NCBI RefSeq assembly: GCF_918797505.1
Contig: NC_092796.1
Coordinates: 28,034,098 to 28,098,097 of the forward strand
From: Bemisia tabaci
Lineage: Eukaryota; Arthropoda; Insecta; Hemiptera; Aleyrodidae
Length of the DNA: 64,000 nt
Reading direction: 5' to 3'
The notes under the pieces were generated by a model. That model ran no database searches, was not told the DNA's origin, and saw nothing but the letters and a program-made list of their open reading frames with translations. Both the position numbers and the translations under genes were made by a program. Shown here piece after piece: positions 52,024-62,228 of this stretch; the first letter of the stretch is position 1; each line of letters starts with the position of its first letter.

Positions 52024-52701
52024 TATCTCTGGGTCACCCTACAGCCGAATCTTAATGGTAAGGGGAGGGCGATGAAACTTGTTCGAAGGAGGCAAAATTT
52101 GCAGAGAATGAAGATGTTGCATGTGTGAGGAATTTGCGATTTGACTGTTGATTCATGCAAGTTCAAGTTCGTAAGAAACACGATGGTGCCACTGGTTTTC
52201 TCTGAAATCAACTCCCAAGCTCAAAAAAGCTCTCAAGATGAGGCAAAACGGAGGGGTTATCCCACGCTACCCTGAGAGTCCACCTCTACATCAAGACAAA
52301 CTCCTCATGCAAAGATAGGGAGCAAATACATTAGCAGTGATGCCGTGTTTTCAGTTTTAGAGTCCCCAAATTAAGTGGCAGCCCTGTCAATGTATTTGCT
52401 CCCTATCCTTGAATGGAGCGTTTGTTTTGATGTAGAGGTGGACTCTCAGGATAGCGTGGGATATCCCCTCCTTTTGGCCTTAACTTGAGAGCTTTTTTTG
52501 AGCTTGGGAGTTTATTTCGGAGAAAACCAGTGGCACCATCCTGTTTCTCGGGAACTTTTACATAAGAATCAACAGTCAAATCGCAAATTCCTCACACATG
52601 CAACATCTCCACTATCTCAGGGTCACCCTACAGCCGAATTTTAATGGGAAGGGGAGGGCGGTGAAACTTGTTCGAAGGAGGCAAAATTTGCAGAGAATTT
52701 G
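52024..52701. mobile_element. Family T hairpin with 223-bp arms between 87-bp direct repeats
   Basis: Arms 52110-52332 and 52389-52610 pair across blocks such as GAAGATGTTGCATGTGTGAG, GATGGTGCCACTGGTTTTCT and GATAGGGAGCAAATACATT, with a 56-bp loop. Outside them, 52024-52110 and 52614-52701 are direct repeats (GGGTCACCCTACAGCCGAAT, GGAGGCAAAATTTGCAGAGA) with few differences. Direct repeats this long are not a usual target duplication. They may be part of the element or a flanking duplication. Confidence 0.82.
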
Positions 52702-52761
52702 TGGCAAAATTTACACGCTCGCGGCGTTTTTCCGCAGGATGGTGGAGAATGTATGCCAATT

Positions 52762-52994
52762 CTGCTGTGCTAAGGAAAAACGCCGCGTGAGCCATCGACC
52801 AATCGCAAATTTTCGCAGAAATCTGAGAATATTTTTCCTCCGACTTTTCAGAGGACGTCGTGTCGTTCGTAGTTTGGTCTGATAAGTCTAAAAACAAGGA
52901 AAAATACGCATAACTTTCTTCAAAAATAAGTATCCTCTCGGTGGCAATTTAGCAACATTCAAGCACCCATACAGCGTTTTTTTTTAGTACAAGA
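52762..52994 (+). mobile_element. Family C element, diverged
   Basis: CTGCTGTGCTAAGGAAAAAC at the left and CATACAGCGTTTTTTTTTAG at the right; the body is the most diverged among the copies. No duplication visible. Confidence 0.72.
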
Positions 52995-53113
52995 GAAACG
53001 TTCTAAGACATTGAGGTGTGGAGGTCGATCGAACCTGCTTTGGGACCATCCATACATATTATTCGTCCGGCAGTGTTTCGATTATTTTTCATTTCTCCAC
53101 CCTCGATGCCAGG

Positions 53114-53277
53114 CGGTGGCGTGACGTGCTTCGCGATGAATCGATTGATCTGTCATTTAAACCTATGGAGGACGATCGATAAACTGGGCGTTCTCAACGA
53201 ACCCCTTAATGATCGATTCTTTACCACAGCTTCAAACGGAGAAATATCGATAGTGGATCATTCACGCCTCGCCACTG
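53114..53277 (+). mobile_element. Family A MITE, left end damaged
   Basis: GGTGGCGTGACGTGCTTCGC to CACGCCTCGCCACTG. The centre GGGCGTTCTCAACGAACCCC is partly decayed. TATCGATA present on the right arm. Confidence 0.8.
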
Positions 53278-53432
53278 TCTCACACCTTTCTTCTGAGGCA
53301 CTGGAAAGACAGCCGTAGATGCTCCCCTTCTCTCAATTAGATGTTTGATGTAATTTATCGACAGCAATTTTGCTGAAGTAAATCACCGACCACAACGCTG
53401 TAAAGCTCAAGTAAAACGCCGTATGGACACTC

Positions 53433-53597
53433 CAGTGGCGTGGCGTGAATTGCGATGTATCGATTGTTAGGCCATTTAAACCTATGGTAAAGAATCGATT
53501 TTTAGGGTGCTCGTTGCGAACACCTTGTTAATCGATTCTTTTCCATAGGTTTAAATGGCAGATCTATCGATACATCGCAAAGCACGCCACGCCACTG
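53433..53597 (-). mobile_element. Family A MITE, with 8-bp duplication, inside a probable family C remnant
   Basis: CAGTGGCGTGGCGTGAATTG to GCACGCCACGCCACTG with exact duplication GGACACTC (53425-53432 and 53598-53605). The left flank AGTAAAACGCCGTATGGA resembles the family C left terminus (GGAAAAACGCCGTATGAAC), so it may sit in a decayed C element. Confidence 0.92.
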
Positions 53598-53720
53598 GGA
53601 CACTCCATTCGGACGCTGCCGGTTGGGATTCACCATACCGAAAGCAGGTCCAACACATCAGTACATACGTAAGATTGGTTAAAACATGTAAATTATTGTA
53701 CACTGGAAAAAAATAGAGTA

Positions 53721-54047
53721 ATGGAGAATTTGCGTGCAAATGTTTTATTGCTTCATCTGAGAGTGCTTAAAGGGCTGATGTCACAGTATTTTTTATAATT
53801 TTTGTCTGATATGGGAAACAGTATAAAAAAGGTTTAAAACTGAGAAAATGCACCGCCTGGCCTGGTGACGTCATCTGGCGGCATTTTCCATTTAAACACA
53901 CGTATTTTAGCAGATTAGATCATTTTGTCGTATCCTCTCCAATAATTGTTCAATTCATGAACCGGGTATCCTCGTGTTCAGTTCCCTCAGTTCTTTCCAC
54001 TTGAACACAAAATTCATCAAATTTCAGACACCAGCAAATTCTCAATT
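53721..54047 (-). mobile_element. Foldback element family K, copy 4
   Basis: ATGGAGAATTTGCGTGCAAA to CCAGCAAATTCTCAAT. It contains GTGACGTCATCTGGCGGCAT as in copy 2. A CACTGGAAAAAAA motif just to the left is a lone family N-like end. Confidence 0.75.
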
Positions 54048-54127
54048 CCTTCGAAAAATACACGAAAAGTTCAATCATATGAGCAACACGCACTGGTCGA
54101 TGATCGGTACCCAAGTCATAATGGTAG

Positions 54128-54290
54128 CAGTGCGATGGCGTGCATTGCGATACATCGATTTATCTGTCATTTAAACCTATGGAAAAGGATTTATGTTCAG
54201 GGTGTTCGCGAAGAACACCTTAAAATAAACAATTCTTTACCATAGCTCCAAAAGGGAAAACATCGAATATCGTAATTCACGCCTCACCAT
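54128..54290 (+). mobile_element. Family A MITE, decayed copy
   Basis: CAGTGCGATGGCGTGCATTG to CACGCCTCACCATTA, with centre GGTGTTCGCGAAGAACACC. No clear duplication. Confidence 0.75.
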
Positions 54291-54296
54291 TACGTA

Positions 54297-54375
54297 GTAG
54301 GGCCATTTAAGTATTACGTATAAGATATATTGGTCGACTTTTTTACCCCTCCCCCTTCCCTTAAAGCCACCTCTA
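54297..54375 (+). mobile_element. Fragment of a GTAGGGCCATTTAAGTATTACGT-type element
   Basis: AGGGCCATTTAAGTATTACG followed by ACCCCTCCCCCTTCCC resembles termini of widespread insect MITEs with GGGCCATTYAAGTATTACGTAA ends. Only one end is present. Confidence 0.4.
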
Positions 54376-54809
54376 AGTCAACCTCTCAGGACCTGTTTAA
54401 ATTTTACACTGCCTGACATGATCCCGTCTCCTCCCAAATGTTCCCTAAAATAATGCAGAGAGCCGAATCGACTATTAGTAATGTTTATTTTTCTGTTCTA
54501 AGGATTATCTTTCTCTGGCTCTCACGGCGATAAAGTCGCCTTCAAGAGAACTAGCATGCAATCTGAAGACATTAATTTCCGACATTAATCGCTCAAATCA
54601 AGAAGCTGGCTGAAAAACATCGAAAATCCGTTACTAGCCCCTTCTACCTATTGAGCGATAACTATTCGGGCACGGGTGCTGCCGAGTTGCATAATCGCCG
54701 TTTTGAAGGCGATTCCCGTGCAAACGCTAAAAACAGTAATTGTAAATGCGTGATAGTTCTGGGCTATGACGTGGCGTTTCTGTCGGCGCAAAACTATGAC
54801 TTTACATAC

Positions 54810-54909
54810 CGATGAACAGTTCGTACTTCTTTGCGCTGGGGCTGGGCCCCTTGGCTGCTTTGCAATCCGAACTCGTCTCACTAACCAGTTTTGACCCCCA
54901 TTTTTTCAT
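54810..54909 (-). CDS. Candidate first coding exon, unidentified product
   Basis: The minus-strand ATG at 54909 opens 33 codons plus one base (MKKWGSKLVSETSSD, then KAAKGPSPSAKKYELFI). It ends at ATCG|GTATGT, a strong insect-type 5' splice site (exon end 54810). About 30 bases upstream lies TATAAAAGGGG, a TATA-like box, followed by the CRE-like palindrome TGACGCGCGTCA just before the ATG. The acidic/basic leader ending ELFI resembles the approach to an RNP2 strand of an RRM but is far too short to call. No downstream exon was identified. A longer minus frame (54648-54881) reads a different phase through the donor and intron and is not preferred. Confidence 0.42.
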
Positions 54910-54960
54910 GCGTGACGCGCGTCACCCCTTTTATATTTATCGATGCGTTTGAACCGGTCA
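54910..54960 (-). promoter_or_regulatory. TATA-like box and CRE-like palindrome upstream of the 54909 ATG
   Basis: Minus strand reads AAATATAAAAGGGGTGACGC, then GCGTCACGC before the ATG. TATAAAAG matches the TATA consensus and TGACGCGCGTCA is a 12-bp palindrome. If used, transcription would start within a few bases of the ATG, so the leader would be unusually short. Confidence 0.3.
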
Positions 54961-55084
54961 TGTTTTCTGATGATGATAATCAAAAATTTTGCCAAAAAAA
55001 GAAAAATGAAATAAAAAGTATCAGCTCGATGCTCTGTCACTCTTGCAATATGGGAGATGTAATTTCCTCTGAGACAAGGTGTCT

Positions 55085-55400
55085 AGAATTCTTGATTTTA
55101 TTCATTTTCTGACATTTCCCTGATTGTTCCTGATATTTGCAGAAAAATCCCTGATAAAACCCCGGGATTTCCTCTCATTTTTATTTATATTTTTTTTAAG
55201 GAGAAAGACTTTTAGATGGTGAGAAGAAATCGATTTCTTCATTATTTCTAATTTGATTATTTAAAGCCGCGAATTTCAAAAATGATTTCATTTTGAGACG
55301 GAAAGAAGGGAAGTGCCCTACTTGTAGCATCGATTCCCTGACAAATTCCTCAATACCCCGGATATTTTTCATTCTCGGATGAATTTTAGTATTTCTCGGT
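55085..55400. mobile_element. Family X-like segment
   Basis: TGACATTTCCCTGATTGTTC and GATTCCCTGACAAATTCCTC bracket a stretch similar in motif content to 39540-39805. Ends not resolved. The 100-codon minus frame (55196-55498) is part of it. Confidence 0.4.
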
Positions 55401-56134
55401 TTTTCTAAGTCTTGGACGTCATTCTCTAAAAGAAGCAAACATTCACCTAAATTCGAAAATATTCGGCAGACTTGCTTCCATTCTCTGGCGTTTTTCAAAT
55501 TAATGGAGATTAGGGAAACTGCTCAAATTAATGGAGATTAGAGAAAGTGGAGAATAACTTTGGCTTATTTTCGGTCAACTAAGTTTACGCACTTATAGAC
55601 TGCGACAGAGGACTCTCCACCTTGCTTCTTGCATTTACTTTCCATGCGAAAATGACGTCAGACGATCTTCTGTCGCGCTCAGAAAGTGCGTAAACTTATT
55701 CGGCGTGAACCGTAGCTACTCCAAAATGACTCAACAACGAAAGTTCGAACAATTTTCACGGCGCCATGTGAGAATGCAAACGTCAGAAAACTCAAGGCCT
55801 TGCTCTTGGGTCGACTGAATCGGCGGCTGTTGTAAAAGACATTTTACAACGATGGACGTATGCGCCACATTCGTATCCGATCAAGGCGCTGTACATGCAC
55901 GATTTTGTTGTGCGCTGCAGTATCATTTGTTCAATGGACAGATCGGCCATAGCGCGTCTCAGTTCAATGATTTTATCCTCTCAATCGTAACCTGCACTGC
56001 CCGCATTTTTTTATTACAGAAACTCACTTTCAGGTTTTCATTGTTTTCAAACTATAAAATCTCGGAGCTTTTACTCATAGACGTTGGAGGAGGATGAGCT
56101 CAAAATGTTTCTAGGGCTCTCATTGACTCATAGA
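55401..56134. other. Unassigned interval
   Basis: About 730 bp. The 81-codon plus frame at 55852 has no domain. AAGTTTACGCACTTATAGAC and GAAAGTGCGTAAACTTATTC (55579 and 55683) form a weak inverted pair. Confidence 0.4.
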
Positions 56135-56600
56135 CGGATCTAGCTACTTCAAAGGGGGGGGGGGGGGGGGAGGAAGGTCCGCGGGGCTTCCTCCAAACAA
56201 TGTTTGAAATTTACACCGAAAAAAAAAGTGAAGTTGATTCAACAGCCTGGATGTAAAAAAAAAGAGCGAGAGCTCATAAAATGCTAAATTACCCGCTACA
56301 GCAGTTAGTTTTACATCTTGATACTGCTAAAGTAACTGCACTGTAGCGGATAATTTAGCATTTTGAAATTTCTCGCACACTTTTTTTACATACGAACTGT
56401 TAAATCAACATAACTTTTTTTCAGTGATATTTAAAGTATCTAGCATGCAGTTTTAGTCAATTAAGTCGTAAAAAATTACCAAATACAAGCGTCCTCCATC
56501 CTTCTTTCCTCCGTTCCTTCCTTCTTTCTATTCCCCCCTTTTCTTCCTCCTTTTTTCCCGGCAAAGGGGACGCCCCCCCCCTCCTCCTGGATCCGCCGAA
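56135..56600. mobile_element. Degraded CGGATCYAG-ended element with poly-G, containing family N
   Basis: AGACGGATCTAGCTAC then a run of about 18 G (56154-56171) at the left, and CCCCCCCCCTCCTCCTGGAT then CCGCCG at the right. Insect elements with GGCGGATCCAGGAGGGGG ends are common, and the same end type occurs at 29056. Family N copy 3 is nested inside. Confidence 0.5.
56214..56426. mobile_element. Family N hairpin MITE, copy 3
   Basis: CACCGAAAAAAAAAGTGAAG then TTGATTCAACAG pairs with CTGTTAAATCAACATAAC then TTTTTTTCAGTG. Inner arms: GCGAGAGCTCATAAAATGCTA with TAGCATTTTGAAATTTCTCGC, and CGCTACAGCAGTTA with TAACTGCACTGTAGCG. Confidence 0.85.
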
Positions 56601-56780
56601 GCATTAACTTAGAAACATAAAATCTGAACCTAAATAATCACAGTGTTTCTTTTAAAAGTGGACTGGATTTAGAATCAGCGCTGATTTCTTTTGTTGGAAA
56701 TAGAGTTAGAGATATTTTCAATAGAATGATTAAAGTAGTCATAAGGGTATGTAATGGTCAACCAAAAGAACCCTTGACGG

Positions 56781-56949
56781 CAGTAGCGAGGCGTGAATGA
56801 TCGATTATTGATATTGATATTTCCCCATTTGAGGCTATGGAAAAGAATCGATTTTTACGGTGTTCGTTGCAAATACCCTGTTTATCGATCCTTTCCATAG
56901 GTTTAGATGGCAGAACAATCGATATATCGCAAAGCACGCCACGCCATTG
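56781..56949 (-). mobile_element. Family A MITE
   Basis: CAGTAGCGAGGCGTGAATGA to GCACGCCACGCCATTG. Flanks CTTGACGG and CTTAAGGG agree at 6 of 8 bases, a decayed duplication. Centre GGTGTTCGTTGCAAATACC. Confidence 0.83.
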
Positions 56950-56957
56950 CTTAAGGG

Positions 56958-58115
56958 GGAAACTGAAACTGCTCGGTGTCACGTAAAAACCGATTTTGGA
57001 TCGTGAAAATCTATTTCGGTTTTTGAAACAGAACGCTCTCTAGTTCTCTCAAAACACAGGGTCAACATTTTATGATTTTTATATATTTTTAAAAAGAAAA
57101 GTCTCTAAGGCTGACAAAAGCGCCAGTAAATCTGCACCAGCGTTTTTCTCGCATGCATTAGCTGGTTTTCTCCTTCGAACTCCGAGTTGCTCCCAGCCCA
57201 AAATAATCACTTCAATTTTTGTAATTCAGCGGAGTATTTTAACTGGACATATATCGATGGTGAAAGTAAAAACCACGCACCTTGAATCCTGTTTAAAGTA
57301 AAATCGTTGAATATAATTTCTTTTCTTCAGAAAAAAACTATTGAACGTTATCACTTGACATTTTTACAGAAATAGTCCACATAGAATTGAGAAAACCCGA
57401 TTAACATTTCAAAAAAATACTGCTCATTAGACTTTTTTTGAAAACATAGAGTGACAAGAATTTTGTAACGTAACAAATCTATATCCTTTTTCGAATCGAG
57501 ATGTATTCCTTTAGGATTCCACCATCCAGTTATTGGTTTTAAAGCAGCGCTTATTACTCGAATTAATTTCATCTTATCCTCGCCATGACACACGTGTCTC
57601 GAGAATATTGAGTTTTTTGTGAAGGAGCATCCATATTTTCCCCCGTATTTTCAGTCACGATACGTGGCTGTAATTCCGAGAAAAAATGGAAAATGGCTCT
57701 CATTACAATGATGAGTCTGTGACTTTTTTATGTTTTAGCACAGGGACTGTTAATACGTAGTGATGAAAGTCGCGCTGAAATGCATGCACGATTGCCTAAT
57801 GTCATGAACCGGTAAACAAATTCGCAGCAAAATTTTGAGATCGTGTAGTATTTTTGGGAGCGATAGACACGAGAAGCTCGCAACATTGCAAGTGTCGCGA
57901 CATAGGTGTGCACGCAACCGCACTTATAAATTCTCTCGCTCACACCGCGTGCGGCAGTAGTAGATTTTTGTGTTTTCGATGATGCTCGCAGACGTGTGTT
58001 AAATTTTGACCAGGAATTATCATGTGCACCTACTTGCTGATTTTCTGTTTACTACTGGTGAGTTGCCGTTATTTTCCTCAAAATTCCACGATTTGGACTG
58101 AATTTTGCGATTCAC
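56958..58115. other. Unassigned interval
   Basis: About 1.2 kb with no recognised element ends. Minus frames of 71-80 codons (57351-57593, 57728-57943) lack domains. Confidence 0.45.
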
Positions 58116-58496
58116 GACTTTTCCGGTAAAATGGCGTAAAAAGGGCGGTAAAAGGCTCGCAACACTGCTAAGACTGTGCGGTTTTTTATAGCATTTGCGG
58201 CAGATGGAATTCATTTACAGTCGATATACTTCTTTACAATAAAGAGAAATAACTTGGAGCAGATTCAGGGAAAAATTAATAGTAGAACTGTTGGGGACGG
58301 CATTTTGCAAATCAGTCAGTAGGTACTTTTCCGGTAATAAAGCGTTTGAGGGTTGCAACACCGCTAAGATTGTGCAAGTTTTTATAGCATTTGCGGCAGA
58401 TGGAATTCATTTACGGTCGATTTACTTTTTTACAATAAAGAGGAATAACTTGGAGCAGATTCAGGGAAAAATTAATAGCAGAATTGTCGGCTAACT
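58116..58496 (+). repeat. 197-bp direct tandem duplication
   Basis: AGCATTTGCGGCAGATGGAA occurs at about 58190 and 58387. The 100-120 bp around each, including AACTTGGAGCAGATTCAGGG, match with few changes. The left parts (ACTTTTCCGGTAA, GCAACACNGCTAAGA) also correspond. Two units only. Confidence 0.88.
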
Positions 58497-58907
58497 TCCT
58501 TACAGCTAGAGAAATACGCTATCAGTGCTATCTCCATTGCTTTAGACACGTAAGAGTGCAACTGACTTTAAATTATTATTGATTTTAATTAAGAAATAGT
58601 ACTGGAAATGTTTCATTTTAATTTTTTTTTTGTGCTATGAAGCGTTAGGTTCGATATTGAGATCATTAATGTTATCAAAATCAGCACAGAGTATACGATC
58701 ATAAAACTAAGTTTTGTCTCATGAACTATCTCATGGACATTATGCGAATGCACTTAATTCACATATGCGTAAATGTAAACTGCGAGTCGATATATAAATA
58801 TAATAATCTACGGCTTTGAGTCTGTGTACTTTTGAAAGTCTCCGGCTTGCTTCGCTCAAATCTAATAACTTTCGCCGACGATGGGTTATTTCTAATAACA
58901 GTAAAAG
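58497..58907. other. Unassigned AT-rich interval
   Basis: About 410 bp with no recognised repeat or gene. Confidence 0.5.
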
Positions 58908-58911
58908 AATA

Positions 58912-59168
58912 CTGCCATGCTAAGGAAAAACACCGTATGAACTTTTAGGCGTTGCCAAAGTTCCTTTCATAAAACGCGAATTTCCTGGTAAATTTATGAA
59001 CATTTTCCTCCCAATTTTTCAGATAGGTAATTTAGTTCACAATTTTACCTAAAGGTTCTGGAAATTGAAAGGGAAAATATTCGTAACTTCCCTCAAAAAT
59101 AAACATTTTATCGAAGGAAATTTGGCAACCCTCGAATGTTCATACGGCGTTCTTCCTTAGCACGGCAG
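58912..59168 (+). mobile_element. Family C element, with 4-bp target duplication AATA
   Basis: CTGCCATGCTAAGGAAAAAC to GTTCATACGGCGTTCTTCCT then TAGCACGGCAG, with AATA at 58908-58911 and 59169-59172. About 257 bp, no passenger. Confidence 0.9.
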
Positions 59169-59189
59169 AATAGATAATCCTATTCAGAC

Positions 59190-59353
59190 CAGTGGCGTGG
59201 CGTGCTTTGCGATATATCGATTGTTATGCAATTTAAACCTATGGAAAAGGATCAATTAACAGGGTGTTCGCAGCGAACGCCTTAATAATCGATTCTTTAC
59301 TACGTTTTCAAATGGGGAAATATCGGTGATCGATCATTCACGCCACGCCACTG
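59190..59353 (+). mobile_element. Family A MITE, with 8-bp target duplication
   Basis: CAGTGGCGTGGCGTGCTTTG to CACGCCACGCCACTG with exact duplication ATTCAGAC (59182-59189 and 59354-59361). Centre GGTGTTCGCAGCGAACGCC. It lies 21 bp from a family C element. Confidence 0.93.
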
Positions 59354-59361
59354 ATTCAGAC

Positions 59362-60789
59362 AACTCGACAAAAAAAAATTAGAACTCAAATTAATATAAT
59401 TCCTTTATAAAGCTCCATCATTTTCTCCCAAAATTGTATTTTTTCTTCAAATGAATACGCGCTTGATTATTAGAGGCATTTCTTTGAAGTCATTGGAAAT
59501 TAATGATAACCACCGGTCTCCCATCGTGATACCTTATACGACAGCAATCCAAATCTCTCTGACTAAAAGCTTAATTTTGGTTAGATAGTTTGCTAGTTAA
59601 TTAGTTAATTGGTTGGTTGCTTTGTTATTTATTAACGACGTTTAATATCATTGGTTGCTTTCTTGAAAAAAGACGTGTCATTGTTGCTTTTCTCTCGTGC
59701 GAGAAAAGGGAAATGCACCCGATATATAGTGGCAACAACCTCAAAACCTTGGCTACAAAAAGGTCGCAGCTAGCTCTGCTTACCAGTTTGACTCGATGAT
59801 TGTGTTGCAAATTTTCTCGAAAGAAATGGATCAATGAGTAGTGTGTGAATGCATTCACTGTCGAGCGAAATTCAGAGGATTAATCTCAATTTGGCAACGA
59901 AGCGGTCCCCGTAAGGAGACAGCTCGATTTCGCGCCAACGCATTTGTGTGGGAAATTAAGTACGATTGATACTTGAGTCCCATGCGGGATCACGAACACA
60001 ACATCTAACCGCTTTCCCGGGTGTGTAAATTCCGAATGATGTTTTGGTACTTGCAGGAATTGCAATTTAATAAAAATACGAGATTTTGAGCAAGTCCGAC
60101 TACCTTTGATGAGAAATAAATAAAACAGAGGTAGGTATTTGATTGAGAATTTACTTCCGTAATTGAAGTGCTCATTGGACAACGATACGGTAGGCAATCG
60201 AAGCCGCGAAGATTGTGCTCCTTAGTTTTTTTTGTTTTTTCCCTCTTTTGAGCTCGCCCACTCGGGAGAGCTGTTTGCGATCGATTTCTTTTAGCATTGG
60301 TAGTGTCCGTGGCGACGAATGGATGGTTCTCGTTGCCGTCGGAGGAACGGCCAAAATCCCATTGATTTCAAGGTCTAAAAGTTGAATTTTCGCGGGTTAC
60401 AGTTTTCCTCCGTCGAACATTTCCGTTCCCTCATTCAACTGAGGATTAATTGTTCCTCGTTTGCTACACTAGAGAGCAGCACTTTCCAGTGGCCGAGCAT
60501 ATCATAGCATGTTGCTATGGTTTTATATCAAATAACCTAATTGTATGTTATCATCCTCTTATCTTTTCAATGCAGTTTTTGTGTGCAGTTGTACTTGCAA
60601 TTGTTATTATTTCTTAAAATAAAAAACATGGTGACCTCGACGTGATTTAATAATTTGTTCAATTAATTTTAAGTTACTAAGACTAAGATTGAGATTTGCG
60701 CATAATTAATGGATAATCCTTAAGATTGCCGTTATTGGTACCATAGAAGGTTAATTAACCTCAAAATAATTGCATGCTTGAGAGCTCGG
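59362..60789. other. Long unassigned interval
   Basis: About 1.4 kb. The (TTAGTTAA)-like patch at 59590-59620 is simple sequence. Minus frames at 59625-59858 and 59886-60197 (77 and 103 codons) have no recognised domain. Confidence 0.4.
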
Positions 60790-60975
60790 TTGAGACTCGC
60801 ATTGGGATCCTTTCAGAGTTTGTTTAAACCTCATATTAAGAATGCTTTAGGATTCGTTTGAGCCCCTCGCATCAAGAATGCTTGGGAATTCGTTTGAGCC
60901 TCGCATTTAGAATGCTTGAGAATTCGTTTGAGCCTCGCATTGAGTTTCTTTAGAGTTCGTTTTAACCTTAAAATA
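60790..60975 (+). repeat. Minisatellite of about 36-40 bp units
   Basis: GAATGCTT(G/T)AG(G/A)ATTCGTTTGAGCC recurs about four times (AATGCTTTAGGATTCGTTTG at 60841, AATGCTTGGGAATTCGTTTG at 60877, AATGCTTGAGAATTCGTTTG at 60911), joined by CTCGCAT blocks. Confidence 0.85.
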
Positions 60976-61125
60976 CAGATGCATGAAGTGCTCTTTCGAG
61001 CTCCGTGCTATTTATAGTGCGCGAGGTGCTCCATTGAGCCACCCCATACCTACAAAGGCGTGATGTGCTCCATTGAGCCACTCGCATACAAAGGCTTGAA
61101 GTGGTCTCTCGAGCTCCACGCTAAA
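60976..61125 (+). repeat. Second minisatellite of about 50 bp units
   Basis: GAGGTGCTCCATTGAGCCAC, GATGTGCTCCATTGAGCCAC and GAAGTGGTCTCTCGAGCTCC appear in series with TACAAAGGC spacers. It adjoins the previous array and shares GAGC(C/T) motifs with it. Confidence 0.75.
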
Positions 61126-62228
61126 ATTCAAGTGAATTCCTTTTCAGCTCTTAGTGTATACCATAAGTATTGTGTAAGAATTATGGCAGAAACGTTCCTC
61201 CAAACCGTGCTAAATTATAGTTTCTTTGAACTCTGTGCCGATAAAAATTCAGAATTTCAGACTGCCAGCTTAACAAAGTATAACCTTAATTCAAGTTGGC
61301 GACTTGATTTAAAAAAAAAAATTAAAATTAAATCATATGGTTTCATTACATTGTTGACAAGTTAAGAAAAAGCTTATCAACGATGAAAGCCAGAAACAAA
61401 AATGCGATGGCAAAAATAGCCATTGCAACATTTGCCGCAAAATCACATTCATAAAAGATAATTCCATTTCTCTCTCTTTATTTCTCTTTATTTATTGTAA
61501 TGTGAAAAATTTGTCATATGAAATTACGTCATAACATTTTGCATCGGCATGTAACCTCTGATAATTGGGTAAAGATTCATTTAATACATATACAATTTCA
61601 GAAAAAATCATTAATAGTTGTTAATAGTTTCCCAAAGGCGAGCTCTCCAACACAGTAGTGTTGGAACCAGCAGCTTGTTTTTCATTTAGAAAACGATACA
61701 AACTTTCGTTTTATCGTTTTGACATTTTCATTAAATTCAAGGCTGTTCCTCAATTTTTTCTTCCCTCTAATAAATGGTGGATTTCAATACATGGAATTCC
61801 ATACACTGATTCCCATTGCCATGGTTTGACTCGGGAGGGGGGGAGGGAGGGACCATTTACTTCTTACGAGTTTAAAGGCATCAGTGGCTACATCGCGGTG
61901 ACCAATTTTCCAGGGGAAACTCGAAAAGAACTTAAGATCTCTTCAAATAAACAAAAAAGAATTTGAATATTATTATAACGTTTAAAAGTTAAAGTAATTA
62001 CATTTTTAGGTTCTAAACGAAAACAATTTTAAAATACCTGTCTATCAAATAAATTCATTTGATGGGTTGATAAGAAGCTGGCTCCCAGCACCTACCTCCC
62101 GGCTGGAATTGGCTCATGATGACGTCATTTTGATGCCGCGGTGATAGTAACAGAGTGTTTCATAAAGCAGCATGACATCAACATCAATATGAAGTTCATA
62201 TCGAGCACTTAGACTCAGAGACTATATT
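61126..62228. other. Unassigned interval
   Basis: About 1.1 kb. Plus frames of 101-102 codons (61060-61365 and 61658-61966) have no recognised domain; the first starts in the minisatellite and the second contains a GGGAGGGGGGGAGGGAGGG patch. Confidence 0.4.
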
